A DNA stretch of 64,000 nucleotides from Trematomus loennbergii (taxonomy: Eukaryota; Chordata; Actinopteri; Perciformes; Nototheniidae). The position numbers were made by a program, and so were the translations under genes. The stretch lies in the NCBI GenBank assembly GCA_012861695.1, contig JAAOOA010000200.1, positions 319,001-383,000 on the forward strand, written 5' to 3'. Numbering within the stretch: the first letter of the stretch is position 1; the number at the start of each line of letters is the position of its first letter. Below the pieces are notes generated by a model. That model was not told the DNA's origin, did no database searches, and saw only the letters and a program-made list of their open reading frames with translations. Of this stretch, positions 33,209 to 48,200 are shown one piece after another.

Positions 33209-36200
33209 ATCACAGGGGGTTTATTACCTGTAGGTTCAGGAGGGATTAGTGCATGTGCATTCAAAGACACAGAAAGAAGAATACGTAGCAAAACAAATCA
33301 AATAAATGTCACGACAGCTATTTGAAAACACTATTTTAAGGCTTTTATAACAACAATATGTACATATACTTTATACTGTATTTAAAGTGGACAGCTGTAA
33401 TGATTCACAAAAGTTACATGTTGAGAGAAAAGTAACTCACGCATGTATGAATTGAATATCTATTATGCAAAATCCACGTCTTCATGTCTCTTCTACATCA
33501 ACATGTGTCCCCTCTTCTTCATGTCTCTTCTACATCAACATGTGTCCCCTCTTCTTCATGTCTCTTCTACATCAACATGTGTCCCCTCTTCTTCATGTCT
33601 CTTCTTCATCAACATGTGTCCCCTCTTCTTCATGTCTCTTCTACATCAACATGTGTCCCCTCTTCTTCATGTCTCTTCTACATCAACATGTGTCCCCTCT
33701 TCTTCATGTCTCTTCTACATCAACATGTGTCCCCTCTTCTTCATGTCTCTTCTACATCAACATGTGTCCCCTCTTCTTCATGTCTCTTCTACATCAACAT
33801 GTGTCCCCTCTTCTTCATGTCTCTTCTACATCAACATGTGTCCCCTCTTCTTCATGTCTCTTCTACATCAACAGTGTCCCCTCTTCTTCATGTCTCTTCT
33901 ACATCAACATGTGTCCCCTCTTCTTCATGTCTCTTCTACATCAACATGTGTCCCTCTTCTTCATGTCTCTTCTACATCAACATGTGTCCCCTCTTCTTCA
34001 TGTCTCTTCTACATCAACATGTGTCCCCTCTTCTTCATGTCTCTTCTTCATCAACATGTGTCCCCTCTTCTTCATGTCTCTTCTACATCAACATGTGTCC
34101 CCTCTTCTCATGTCTCTTCTACATCAACATGTGTCCCCTCTTCTTCATGTCTCTTCTACATCAACATGTGTCCCTCTTCTTCATGTCTCTTCTACATCAA
34201 CATGTGTCCCTCTTCTTCATGTCTCTTCTACATCAACATGTGTCCCCTCTTCTTCATGTCTCTTCTACATCAACATGTGTCCCCTCTTCTTCATGTCTCT
34301 TCTACATCAACATGTGTCCCCTCTTCTTCATGTCTCTTCTACATCAACATGTGTCCCCTCTTCTTCATGTCTCTTCTACATCAACATGTGTCCCCTCTTC
34401 TTCATGTCTCTTCTACATCAACATGTGTCCCCTCTTCTTCATGTCTCTTCTTCATCAACATGTGTCCCCTCTTCTTCATGTCTCTTCTACATCAACATGT
34501 GTCCCCTCTTCTTCATGTCTCTTCTACATCAACATGTGTCCCCTCTTCTTCATGTCTCTTCTACATCAACATGTGTCCCCTCTTCTTCATGTCTCTTCTA
34601 CATCAACATGTGTCCCCTCTTCTTCATGTCTCTTCTACATCAACATGTGTCCCCTCTTGTTCATGTCTCTTCTTCATCAACATGTGTCCCCTCTTCTTCA
34701 TGTCTCTTCTACATCAACATGTGTCCCCTCTTCTTCATGTCTCTTCTACATCAACATGTGTCCTCTCTTCATCCTGAAACTTCCCACACACCCTCCAGCA
34801 CCTGCAGCACAAAGCTTCTCTGTCAACCAAACACATCAAATACAAACACAACGGTTGTAATAATAATAAGAGCTGCTCTGCTCCCCAATAAGGTTCTATG
34901 ACATCTGTCATGACGTCTTTGTTGACTGCCTTTCTGCGCAGCTCGTTTTGCATGAGCCATACGTCGCTGTAAAGTCAGATTATAAACACACACTAACATC
35001 CAGAACTGTGTGTTTTAAAACATAAACAAAAGATTATTCATTTTACCTAATGACATTTTTTAAATGGAAAGCCACGTTGTTAGAAACAGAATCCCCCTTA
35101 TTTAAATGTTATTCAAAGTATTCAAATCTCTCTCCAGGAGTCCTGCAGGAAATAACTGTTTGGACGTGCTGTGCTGAACTTCTCTCCATGGAGCTTCAAT
35201 ATACTGCCTTAAAATATACAAGTCAACTTTATAATTATAGATGCATATACAGTAAGCAGTGGCGATCCTAGAGTCGGTGGGGGCCCTAGGCAAACATTCA
35301 CTGGGGGCCCTCGAACCAGCTTTTCATCACCACGCAAAGCCCACAGCTCCCCCCCCCCCCCCCCCACCTTATCACCTGAATCTCCTCCAAGAGCACCATT
35401 GAGTTCTTTGTAACCAAATCTCTCTCAGAGGGGCGTGGGGGGGCTCCTTATTTTCATCTAAAGTAACAGACAGAGAATCAGCACTTGGAAACAGGGCTGA
35501 AACAGAGGGGATTATGGGTAATGCTGCAATGATCTGTTTGGTGTTTCAGCCAATCAGAGACAGGTTCTGTATATATCTGAGACCTGTGATATATTGATGA
35601 AAACAGTATAATAGGGGACCTTTAAAATAAAAAAATCTCAAATGTACAAGAAAAAATCCAAAAATATACAAGTAAAATTCTCACATCTGCAAGAGTAAAA
35701 TTCCCCAAATGTACAATTAAAAAAGAAGTAATCCCATATTTACAAAAATAAAATTCCAAGAAAAAATCACAAATGTACAAGAAATAATCAATTAAAATGT
35801 ACAAGAAAAAAATCCCCAAATGTACAAAGAAATTGACAAGAAGAAATCCAAATTATACGAAAAAAATCCAGAAGGTGCAAGAAAAAATATCAAATTTACA
35901 AGAAAAAATATCAAATTTACAAGAAAAAATATCAAATTTACAACATTAAAATTCCAGGAAAAATCACAAATGTACAAGACAAAAAACGTGATTTTCTCTG
36001 ATATTAAAATGGTAAAATAAAGAGGTGATCTGTTATTTCTCAGTGTGTCAGAGCGATGCAGGCAGCAGCGAGTGCAACTGCTCGCCTAACTTCAGATGGA
36101 GCGAAAAGGACTGCGATCTTCAGGAGAAGTGCACTTTCCCGAAAGATCGGACCCGAATGTGTGTTCATAACGATGCAGGTAGAGTTGCTCTTTTGCATTC

Positions 36201-39200
36201 ATGTGTTTTTATTTCTGTATATCTCCAGAGATGGCAAAAGTACACACATCTTACTCAAGTAGAAGTACAGATACTCGTGTTTAAAAATACTCTGGTGAAA
36301 GTAGAAGTACTGACTAAACTTCTTTACTCAAGTAAAAGTAAAGAGGGCTTTGAAATGTACTTCAGTAAAAAGTACCCATAACTAGCAGCTGTTTTAAAGA
36401 GTACCTGACCTCCCTTTATATTAATAGAACAATAATGTCATTGTTAGCTAATGAATGTTTCCATGCTGAACAACGGCAACATGACAACGTTTTCATTGGT
36501 CCCTCTTCTTTAGAGAAGACCAGGAAATGATGGATACACGGATCGTGTTCAAATCAATAGGCACGCAATGACTCTAAATAATAATGATCACGCCACCAAA
36601 CACACATTCAAACTAAAGGAACCAGCCTGTTTGGGAAATGTGAGAAGTAGAAAGTACAGGTATTTGGTTCAACATGTAAGAAGTAGAAAGTACAGGTATT
36701 TGTGTTCAACATGTAAGAAGTAGAAAGTACAGGTATTTGTGTTCAACATGTAAGAAGTAGAAAGTACAGGTATTTGGTTCAACATGTAAGAAGTAGAAAG
36801 TACAGGTATTTGTGTTCAACATGTAAGAAGTAGAAAGTACAGGTATTTGGTTCAACATGTAAGAAGTAGAAAGTACAGGTATTTGTGTTCAACATGTAAG
36901 AAGTAGAAAGTACAGGTATTTGTTCAACATGTAAGAAGTAGAAAGTACAGGTATTTGGTTCAAATGTAAGAAGTAGAAAGTACAGGTATTTGTGTTCAAC
37001 ATGTAAGAAGTAGAAAGTACAGGTATTTGGTTCAACATGTAAGAAGTAGAAAGTACAAAGTAAAAAGAAAGTACAGGTATTTGTGTTCAACATGTAAGAA
37101 GTAGAAAGTACAGGTATTTGTGTTCAACATGTAAGAAGTAGAAAGTACAGGTATTTGGTTCAACATGTAAGAAGTAGAAAGTACAGGTATTTGTGTTCAA
37201 CATGTAAGAAGTAGAAAGTACAGGTATTTGTGTTCAACATGTAAGAAGTAGAAAGTACAGGTATTTGTGTTCAACATGTAAGAAGTAGAAAGTACAGGTA
37301 TTTGTGTTCAACATGTAAGAAGTAGAAAGTACAGGTATTTGTGTTCAACATGTAAGAAGTAGAAAGTACAGGTATTTGTGTTCAACATGTAAGAAGTAGA
37401 AAGTACAGGTATTTGTGTTCAACATGTAAGAAGTCAAAGTAAAAAGTCGTCAGAAAATAAGTAGTGGAGTAAAGTACTGATACCAGAAAATGTACTTAAG
37501 TACAGTAACAAAGTATTTGTACTCCACTACTTCCCACCTCTAATAGTTGTTAATAAACATAATAATAATAATAATACATGTTATTTATACAGCGCTTTAC
37601 AAGCAAGTAAAGAAGATAAATAACAAAATGCGTATTAGAGTCAAACTACTAGCTTATTGATTACGAACAAGACTTCACTTTAAAATAGGGAACATATTCT
37701 GAGTTAGAAATATCACATTTTGAGTTATTTAGACACAAATAACACATTTTGAGTTATTTAGACACAAATAACACATTTTGAGTTATTTAGACACAATTAA
37801 CCCTTATAGTTTCATGTCTTGTTACATAAGAATAGATCATATTTGTTAAGTGTTATTATGGGAGAGTTACTATTCTTATTAGGCCCATATTGAGCAGCGC
37901 TTATTAAGACCAAAACTCATGTTCAACAACTTCCTTACTTGCAACAAATCAGCACTAATTAGAGGGTTATTGAGGAAAACTCTCAACTAATGGCTTATTA
38001 CTTGTAGAATATGGTCATGCAGAATAAGGCATTAATAAGTGTTTTATAATGACTAATAAAGAGCCAATATACTGCTAATATGCATGTTAATGAACAACTA
38101 GTCGATGGTGAATATGTGTACCTTGATATAAAGTGTTACCAAAACATTTTGTTTCGTTGCAGTTGCGATCAATGGATTCCTTCGATTGGAAGGAACAACT
38201 TTTCATGGCTGCCTGAAACCAAAACACAGCGCGGAATATAAGGAGTGTCATAAAAAAATGTTTGTTAAGGTAAAACTGGGGAATAATAAACAAAAGAGGA
38301 GAGACACTGCAGGGGAATACTAATATTAAACTAAACAAATATCACAGTGAAGACAAAATCTCAAGACAGAAATCCCATATTTACAAGACAGAAATCCACC
38401 AATTTACAAGACAGAAATTCCATATTTACAAGATGGAAATCCACCAATTTACAAGACAGAAATCCCATATTTACAAGACAGAAATTCCATATTTACAAGA
38501 TGGAAATCCACCAATTTACAAGACAGAAATTCCATATTTACAAGACAGAAATTCCATATTTACAAAACAGAAATCCCATATTTACAAGACAGAAATTCCA
38601 TATTTACAAGATGGAAATTCCATATTTACAAGACAGAAATTCCATATTTACAAGACAGAAATCCACCAATTTACAAGACAGAAATTCCATATTTACAAGA
38701 CAGAATCCGCCAATTTACAAGACGGAAATTCCATATTTACAAGACAGAAGTCCACCAATTTACAAGACGGAAATTCCATATTTACAAGACAGAAATACAC
38801 CAATTTACAAGACAGAAATTCCATATTTACAAGACAGAAATCCACCAATTTACAAGACAGAAATTCCATATTTACAAGACAGAAATCCCATATTTACAAG
38901 ACAGAAATTCCATATTTACAAGACAGAAATCCACAAATTTACAAGACGGAAATTCCATATTTACAAGACAGAAATTCCATATTTACAAGACAGAAATTCC
39001 ATATTTACAAGACAGAAATTCACAAATTTACAAGACGGAAATTCCATATTTACAAGACAGAAATTCCATATTTACAAGACAGAAATCCACCAATTTACAA
39101 GACAGAAATTCCATATTTACAAGACAGAAATCCACAAATTTACAAGACGGAAATTCCATATTTACAAGACAGAAATCCCATATTTACAAGACAGAAATTC

Positions 39201-42200
39201 CATATTTACAAGACAGAAATCCACAAATTTACAAGACGGAAATTCCATATTTACAAGACAGAAATTCCATATTTACAAGACAGAAATTCCATATTTACAA
39301 GACAGAAATTCCATATTTACAAGACAGAAATCCCATATTTACAAGACAGAAATTCCATATTTACAAGACAGAAATCCACAAATTTACAAGACGGAAATTC
39401 CATATTTACAAGACAGAAATCCCATATTTACAAGACAGAAATTCCATATTTACAAGACAGAAATCCCATATTTACAAGACAGAAATTCCATATTTACAAG
39501 ACAGAAATCCCATATTTACAAGACAGAAATTCCATATTTACAAGACAGAAATCCACAAATTTACAAGACAGAAATTCCATATTTACAAGACAGAAATCCA
39601 CCAATTTACAAGACAGAAATTCCATATTTACAAGACAGAAATTCCATATTTACAAGACAGAAATCCGCCAATTTACAAGACGGAAATTCCATATTTACAA
39701 GACAGAAGTCCACCAATTTACAAGACGGAAATTCCATATTTACAAGACAGAAATACACCAATTTACAAGACAGAAATTCCATATTTACAAGACAGAAATC
39801 CCATATTTACAAGACAGAAATTCCATATTTACAAGACAGAAATCCACAAATTTACAAGACGGAAATTCCATATTTACAAGACAGAAATTCCATATTTACA
39901 AGACAGAAATTCCATATTTACAAGACAGAAATTCCATATTTACAAGACAGAAATTCCATATTTACAAGACAGAAATCCGCCAATTTACAAGACGGAAATT
40001 CCATATTTACAAGACAGAAATACACCAATTTACAAGACAGAAATTCCATATTTACAAGACAGAAATCCCATATTTACAAGACAGAAATTCCATATTTACA
40101 AGACAGAAATCCACAAATTTACAAGACGGAAATTCCATATTTACAAGACAGAAATTCCATATTTACAAGACAGAAATTCCATATTTACAAGACAGAAATT
40201 CCATATTTACAAGACGGAAATTCCATATTTACAAGACGGAAATTCCATATTTACAAGACAGAAATCCACCAATTTACAAGACGGAAATTCCATATTTACA
40301 GGAAAAAAAATCACAATTTTACAAGAAAGAAATCCAACAATTTATTTCATATTACACGTTTTCTGACATGTTTAAATATGCAAATAAGGCTTTTATCTAA
40401 TGCTAAAGGTAATGCTAATGCTAATGCTAATGGGAGAAATCTGCAGACACAAACAGACAAAGTTAGTAAAATAAACTCCTGGATGTTTTCTTCGCACTAA
40501 GAGGACATGGAGGATAAATATTGAGCTTGGGATTTTCTTTTGTTGCAGCAGCATAAACAAAACAAGGCATTGCACATAATAAACAATTAAAAGAGTAGAA
40601 ATAAACAATTCTAAAATATAATCATCTCCAAATTGAAATTGAAATAAACCAGAGAGTAAGACAAATATACAGATGTACAAAATGTACAGATACAGATTGA
40701 ATAAAAACACTATTAAATGGCCAATTGTCTGTTAACACAATATAAGCAGAATATTATGAAGTACATGAGGAATAATGTTTATTGATGTGTGATTGATTTG
40801 TGATTGATTTTTCGCCCTGCAGATGAAGATGGTGTACAGCACTTTGCCGGGATTTGACACGTTAAGCATCACCAGATACAGGTGCCTGCTTTGTTTACTA
40901 AATCAAATAGTGTTTGTTAGTATTAAATATGACAATAAAAACTAACTTTATAGATTGCAAAAATGTTTGTTTGAACATCAAAATCCCATCCTTTAAAAAG
41001 ATGTTTAAGACTGATACTGTTAGGGAATAATTTGCTTAGGTATTCAACCTTCGACACAGTTATGGCACGTTTCCACTACACGGCCTCGCTCGGCCCGCTC
41101 GGTATGGCTAGGCCTCGTTAGGACTGGCTCACTTTATGGCGCATTTCCATTACAGTTTAGGAACTGGGGTAGTATCTATAGTAACGCAGTGTAGGCGGAG
41201 CCGTGACGTCATCTTCAATGAGAACCCCAGAAAAACAACACAGCCGTTAGCTGTTAGCACTCAGAGCTCACAGCTCCTCATATCTGTTCAGAAACTAGAC
41301 AAAAGTTAAACAAGTACAAACCACAGACTGCCTGTGTCATGGTGAATACAGTCGCTGCTTTATTTATGTCTGTATAGGCCGTTGTTGTGAGTGTGGACGG
41401 TCGGAGCATATACTGCGTTAGCTTAGCCAATCTCCATTTAGAAAACACGCATTTTAAAAGGTTTTTCGCCTGCCGTCTGTCTGCAGACTTGTCAAAGCAT
41501 TAATTCATGGTTTTTTACTAACCGGTATCAGTATGTTACTTCGGCATCATTTTGAAACGTGTATTACAATTAAATCACGGTCAAATATGTCCATCTTGTT
41601 GTAGTTGTAGCCCCCTTGCCAGCGATGCTCTCTCTAGTTTAGCATACTCAGCCCGACTCAGCCTCGTTGTCTCTGGCCCTAGACCCACGATTTTATGAGG
41701 CCAGAAAAAACTGTGAATTAGGACCCGCTAGCCGGTACTAGGCCAAGTGGAAACGCAACCAAAGACGGGCCGCTGACGTCACAGCCCTCTTAAACCGGCT
41801 CCGCGCTGTAGTGGAAACGCGCCATTACTGTCTCTTTTCCCACGGCATAGGTCTACAGCCTGGGGTATTGCTGCTATCTCTCTTAAGGAGGAGCAGCTTG
41901 GGCGCATTGTTGTTGCCAGTCTGACAGAGCACAAGCCGCCATGAGGTAGTTTACTGTTCAGGGATGTAGGTTCCCTGGCGCACATTCTTTCCTATGGACG
42001 AGAGCTCTAGTTAGATGCAGGGTCCATATTGCTTTAATCTCGCTAATGAAGAATGTTAATTATTACACTCTGAACTAGTTAAAACCTCGAGCTACAGAAA
42101 GAGTTCTTCAGAATTGGTTTGGCAACCGCTGTGTCAACTCGTGACACACCACCTGTCTTGTCAACTCTCCGGCCCTAACTCCAAATAAACCGTCAGTGTT

Positions 42201-45200
42201 TGCCATCAAAGCTCCAGCTCTCCTCGTGCCTCTCTGAGTCCTGTTTCCAATTGCTTCAGAAGTTTCCCCCACAGATACATCTACAGGCAAAAATCAAAAT
42301 TCTGAAGAAAATCTGAGTTCTGATTCAGAACTCAGATTTTCTTCAGAATTTAGATTTTTGCCTGAATTCTGACTTTTTTTTTACAAAATGTTTACTTTTC
42401 TCAGAACTTCTGAAAAAAGTAAACATTCTGTAAAAAAGAAGCTACATTTTTTTACTAACTCTAAAAAAAATAAAACTTCTGAGATAAAATAATTGTTTGG
42501 GACAAAGTCAAATTCTGAAGAAAGTCTGAATTCTGAAAATTATCAAATAGTGTTTGTTTGTTTTGTATTTAATATGAGATATTACATTTTCTCACTGAAG
42601 GGTTGGGAGCGTCATCGTTGAGTTTGCGTTGACCGTTGCTCAAAAAATCGGACAACAAGACTTGGTCGACAAATCAGATCAACTGACCAGTAATGTGAAT
42701 GCATCTCTGGATCTGGAGAGTTCAGGTACCTGTTCAGCCAGTGGGAAATCTCACATCTGATCCAAAATGTAAGGATTTATTCCTCCCCCAATGCGTCACA
42801 CTTCCACCAAGTTTCATGAAGATCAGGCCAGTCGTTTTTCAGCATTTTGAAGCCGGAATATTGAATAATGTGAAATAGGGCAAACAGCTTTGACTGTAAG
42901 TGGAAAAATGTTTTAAATATTGCAAAAAAGTCTAAATGTAAATGCAAATATTTAGAGAAGTTATGAAATATTTAAAAAAATAAATAGGTCTGAGTCGAGA
43001 CGCACACAATAAATTTTTTTTGAATTATTTCAATTATTTAAATGTGGAAATTGCACAAATAAAAAAATAATATTTAAAGATTGCAAAAATGTTTGTTTGA
43101 AAAAAGATCCCTCAAAATCCCATCCTTTAAAAGTTATTTAAGACTTGACGCATCGACAGGAAAACATTTCAGAATTCTCAAAATCCTGAAAAGGTTCAAA
43201 ATGTTGCTGATTCTAAAAATGTAGAAATTCTGAGATCAAATCAAAATTTTGCGAAAAAATTCAAAATACTGAGAAAAAGTCTGAATTTGGACCGTTTCAG
43301 ATTAGAGAATTTTTTAATCTTTTTTTGGAAAAAAAGCTGAAAAAAAGGAAAAAGGCTGAGATCTTCAGAAAAAAAATTCATTAATTTTTTCTAGAAATTC
43401 TGGAGAAAAAATGTGGAATATCATAAAAACAAGAAATGCAAAACATTTTCTTTTCAAATCTCCCAAAACAGTTTGAGTAGTTTGTGATCATTGTTTTTCT
43501 GCAGGTGTCATCAAGTTAACCATGCCTGCCAGCCCGGTGTGTTTCTTCGCGCAGCCCCTTCTTAGCTGTAAGTTACAGGAGCCCCTGAACATACTGCCGG
43601 TGTGGCAGCTGAGCCGAGACCGGAGGGTGACGGAGATTTTTAACGGCACCGAGGCCGAAGTGTCTTCTGAACCGAAAGAAACCAGTCAAACTCCTCAAAA
43701 TCTCTGAACTCTGGGAAGGTTCGTTTTTACTTTATTTACATATTGTAAGTTTCAATTCAAAGCGCTTTACAAAAATGAAAGACATTAAGAGCATTAAGAA
43801 ACATATTATAAAATGGCATTTAAAAACACTTATTTAAAAAAATAAAAATGATATATATTTATTTTTATTTTGTAGGCGTCTATTCATGTTCCTATCATCA
43901 GAAGAAGAACGACCTCACCATTTCCCACCAAGCCAGCGCTCTGATGGACCTCGCCCTCCTGCCAGACATCCTCATCAGCACCGAGCCGGCGTTCCCGAAA
44001 TGTGATTCGCCGGAGGAAGTTCTGAGCGTGAAAGTGATATGTGAGATCGAGAAAAACACGGAAAACTACACGGTGACGTGGGCCCACAAAAACCTCTTCA
44101 ATGGTAACTCCATCATCTCCTTACCATTCATTTCAATGGAAGTGCAAAACATATCCAAATATCGAAAAGATAGTCAAAATTCAGCCAAAAAAAATCTAAA
44201 TTCTGACTCTTGGTCAGTTATAAAAAAGCATGTATAAAATGTTAAATATTATGAAAATTAAAACATGGAAAGAATAGACATTTTAATCTAAAAAAATTGT
44301 AAAATATGCCAAAAAGCTTTGAGGGAAAAAAATAGTTAGCATTTTTTCCCATTCGTTTCAATGGAAGTGCAGATTTTGGGGAAGATTCTCTAAATATTGA
44401 AAAGGATGTAAATGTGGATATTGCAAAGAATAAAATAAAAACATTGCAAAGATGATTGTGGGGACCTCAAAGTGCCCTCAAAAGCTCATCCTGATATAAC
44501 GTACTGATCATTATATTAAGTACAAATTAAGACAAAAATTCAAAATTCTGAAATAAAAAAGTCAAAATTCTTACTTTAATCTCAAAATTCTGAAAAAAAA
44601 ACCAATTTAGGATCAGATATTTAAAAAGAATATTTACATTTGGAATCTTCTTCTGTAAAATGTAATTTCCCAAATTTGGAATATCGTGAAAATGAAAAAA
44701 CAAATTCGGACAAAAAATGCAAAAAATAAATCATAATTTCAGAAAAATGTATCAGATCTTTAAAATAGAAAAATTGACATGTAGAATCCTCTGTAAATGT
44801 AATTTCCAAATTTTGGAATATCATGAAAAGTAAAACATGGAAATGCAAAACATTTTAAAACAGAGCAAAAATCCTCAAAATTAAGTGCTTTTTTTCCCAT
44901 TAATTTCCATGGATTCTTGTTGAAACTGACTTCCTGTGATTTCAGCGGTTCCTTCTGAAGAAACTAAGAAAACGTTTACAGCCGAGGCGATTGTCACCTG
45001 TAAAGAATCAGGGATTCCTAATGTCACGTGCAAGTTTGCGAACCGCTGCAATGACACTAGATCAGCGACTGTGCCTATCCACATCATATACAGTAGGTTT
45101 AACATATGGTCATTGTTACGACTGGGGCACACAATGAAATGATAAGACCCAAATGCACGACTCCAGACAAAAGGACGGTTCAAAAAAGGAATTTACTTTA

Positions 45201-48200
45201 GGTGATTTGCAAGGCAATACAAACACTCATAGTAAACATGGACTTACTAAATACTAACTTAAACTTACTCTAGCAGAGATATCAACTGGCTGACAATTCA
45301 CAAATAACATAAGGCTCGACTCTAAGGGTGCATTTCACTTCTCTTATTTTTCATTTCCTCGCTCCTCGGTCTCTGTATCACCGGAAGTTGATTTGTCTGC
45401 TCCATCTTGAGTAGCGTCCCAGTGGCCTTATTTGTGCCGGAAGACCGAGGATCGAGGAGCGATAACGGAGGAGCGATAATCGAGGAACTACCAGACCATC
45501 CTCCGGTGAAATCCTCATACACTCGCCCCGCCCCCTTACTGTATATCGCTCACTGATTGGACGATGCAGCGCATGCACTGATCTGGCTGCTGTCAGACGA
45601 TCAGCTGTGCGGCGTCATCACAAACGGACGTCGCTTCACGTGACGCTCCGGAGGAAAGGACGTCCTGTTGCTCTTAAAACTCATTTCCCTGCTTCTCGTG
45701 GTTTCCTTGCGTCTCTCCATGCTTCCCTGGTGGGAGGGACTAGACGCAGGGAAACGACGCAAGTGAGGGACACAAGGAATCCATTTAATCGAAGTGAAAC
45801 GCACCCTAAGGCTCGAAACAATCTGGCACTTGGCACAGAGAAAACACAGATGAAATACACACACAAGGGGCTCTACAGGTGCAAACAATAAGGGCAGGTA
45901 ATCAGGTCAGTGAAAAACACACATGGGTAGGAGTCGAACTACCTCAGATGAGAGAGGAGATTACCAAAGTAACACAGGAAATGACAGACAACAAAAGGGT
46001 TAGCAGACGCAGACTTGACAATATTAACTTAACCGAGAGATAATACTAATATAAATAAACAAGGATCAAAGAACTAACTAATCTGACGAGACACAACAGT
46101 CATTTTGAGGTTCTACTAGTACTCAGGTCTTTATTTGGGTTCAAGTAGTTATTCTGAAATGTAAAAATACTACAAGTTTTTTTATTTAGATTCAAGTTCA
46201 ACGAAATGCAGTTTGCATCCAACCGGAAAGTGCAAATAGTAATAAAGCGCATTCGTTTTCAATTAATTTACAGAACAAATATAAGGTGCATACAGAGATC
46301 ATATATAGATGAATACAGATGCTATAAATAGTCAATAAAGACATTGTTAATCAGTGCAATGTCTACTACTTCAAATTTGATCTAAATTATTTTAGATATT
46401 GAATAATTGTGTTAAGTAGATTTCACGAGGTGTTGGTGAAATATTTTAAATGTATTGATTCGTTATAAAGAATTCATATTTTTTTGGTACATTTCAGAAG
46501 GTTGTGGCAGTGCACTGCAATACATGTTATTAAATGTATGAATAAGTTATATTTAGAGTAATTATGTCTATTTAAAGATTATTAAATGTTCTTGTTTAAA
46601 CAGAAGGTGATAAGTTCTGTCCGGCTGAAGGAGATTGGGGCGACACCAAGGCTGGATACACCGGCAGATTAAAATGCAAAGGAGCGACTGGACACGAACG
46701 AAGAAATGCAAAAGGGTATGATAGACAGAGAGGACTCTTTAAAGTAGAGTACATACTGATATACACCTGATCAGCAGGAGAGGACTCTTTAAAGTAGAGA
46801 CACTACATACTGATATACACCTGAACATCAGCAGGAGAGGACTCTTAGTAGAGACACTACTACTGATATACACCTGAACATCAGCAGGAGAGGACTCTTT
46901 AAAGTAGAGACACTACATACTGATATACACCTGAACATCAGCAGGAGAGGACTCTTTAAAGTAGAGACACTACATACTATACACCTCTGAACATCAGCAG
47001 GAGAGGACTCTTTAAAGTAGAGACACTACATACTGATATACACCTGAACATCAGCAGGAGAGGACTCTTTAAAGTAGAGACACTACATACTGATATACAC
47101 CTGAACATCAGCAGGAGAGGACTCTTTAAAGTAGAGACACTACATACTGATATACACCTGAACATCAGCAGGAGAGGACTCTTTAAAGTAGAGACACTAC
47201 ATACTGATATACACCTGAACATCAGCAGGAGAGGACTCTTTAAAGTAGAGACACTACATACTGATATACACCTGAACATCAGCAGGAGAGGACTCTTTAA
47301 AGTAGAGACACTACATACTGATATACACCTGAACATCAGCAGGAGAGGACTCTTTAAAGTAGAGACACTACATACTGATATACACCTGAACATCAGCAGG
47401 AGAGGACTCTTTAAAGTAGAGACACTACATACTGATATACACCTGAACATCAGCAGAAGAGGACTCTTTAAAGTAGAGACACTACATACTGATATACACG
47501 TGAACATCAGCAGGAGAGGACTCTTTAAAGTAGAGACACTACATACTGATATACACCTGAACATCAGCAGGAGAGGACTCTTTAAAGTAGAGACACTACA
47601 TACTGATATACACCTGAACATCAGCAGGAGAGGACTCTTTAAAGTAGAGACACTACATACTGATATACACCTGAGCATCAGCAGGAGAAGACTCTTTAAA
47701 GTAGAGACACTACATACTGATATACACCTGAACATCAGCAGGAGAGGACTCTTTAAAGTAGAGACACTACATACTGATATACACCTGAACATCAGCAGGA
47801 GAGGACTCTTTAAAGTAGAGACACTACATACTGATACACACCTGAACATCAGCAGGAGAGGACTCTTTAAAGTAGAGACACTACATACTGATATACACCT
47901 GAACATCAGCAGGAGAGGACTCTTTAAAGTAGAGACACTACATACTGATATACACCTGAACATCAGCAGAAGAGGACTCTTTAAAGTAGAGACACTGCAT
48001 ACTGATATACTCTTTAATTGATTGATTGTTTCAGGCATCCGCCCACTTGGGAACCTGAAGTTTCAGCTTGTGTGAATCGGGACCTGAATGATGTGCTGAA
48101 GAATGCAGAAGTGAGTCTTTGATATTACAGGTTGTGGGAGTGCTCAACAACAATGTTGATTAAAGGTCCCCTATCATCCTCTTCTTCATCAATATATTAT

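Larger units (their letters stand above)
33460..35623 (-). mobile_element. TTAA-type MITE copy A carrying a 37-bp minisatellite
   Basis: The right end ATAATAGGGGACCT is followed by TTAA. The left end keeps CTATTATGCAAAATCCAC but its outermost bases are eroded. The same element in the opposite orientation is at 48,162-49,697, sharing the 'gaatctcctcc', 'caatcagagacagg' and 'attatgggtaatgctgcaat' segments. Its middle has been replaced by the 0.6-kb segment at 34,760-35,367. Confidence 0.75.

Noticed and set aside
33443..34901. Three overlapping plus-strand frames of 444-478 codons
   Set aside because: All three frames are open because the 37-bp unit has no stop in any of them. Low-complexity repeat translation.
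38347..40500. Open frames of 717 and 655 codons in plus orientation
   Set aside because: They follow the 22/23-bp minisatellite in two frames at once. The protein is only the repeat unit translated, and the region is an intron between two receptor exons.
46977..48038. Minus-strand frame of 353 codons with 19-residue repeats
   Set aside because: Product of the 57-bp minisatellite filling a receptor intron. The opposite strand also has an open frame.
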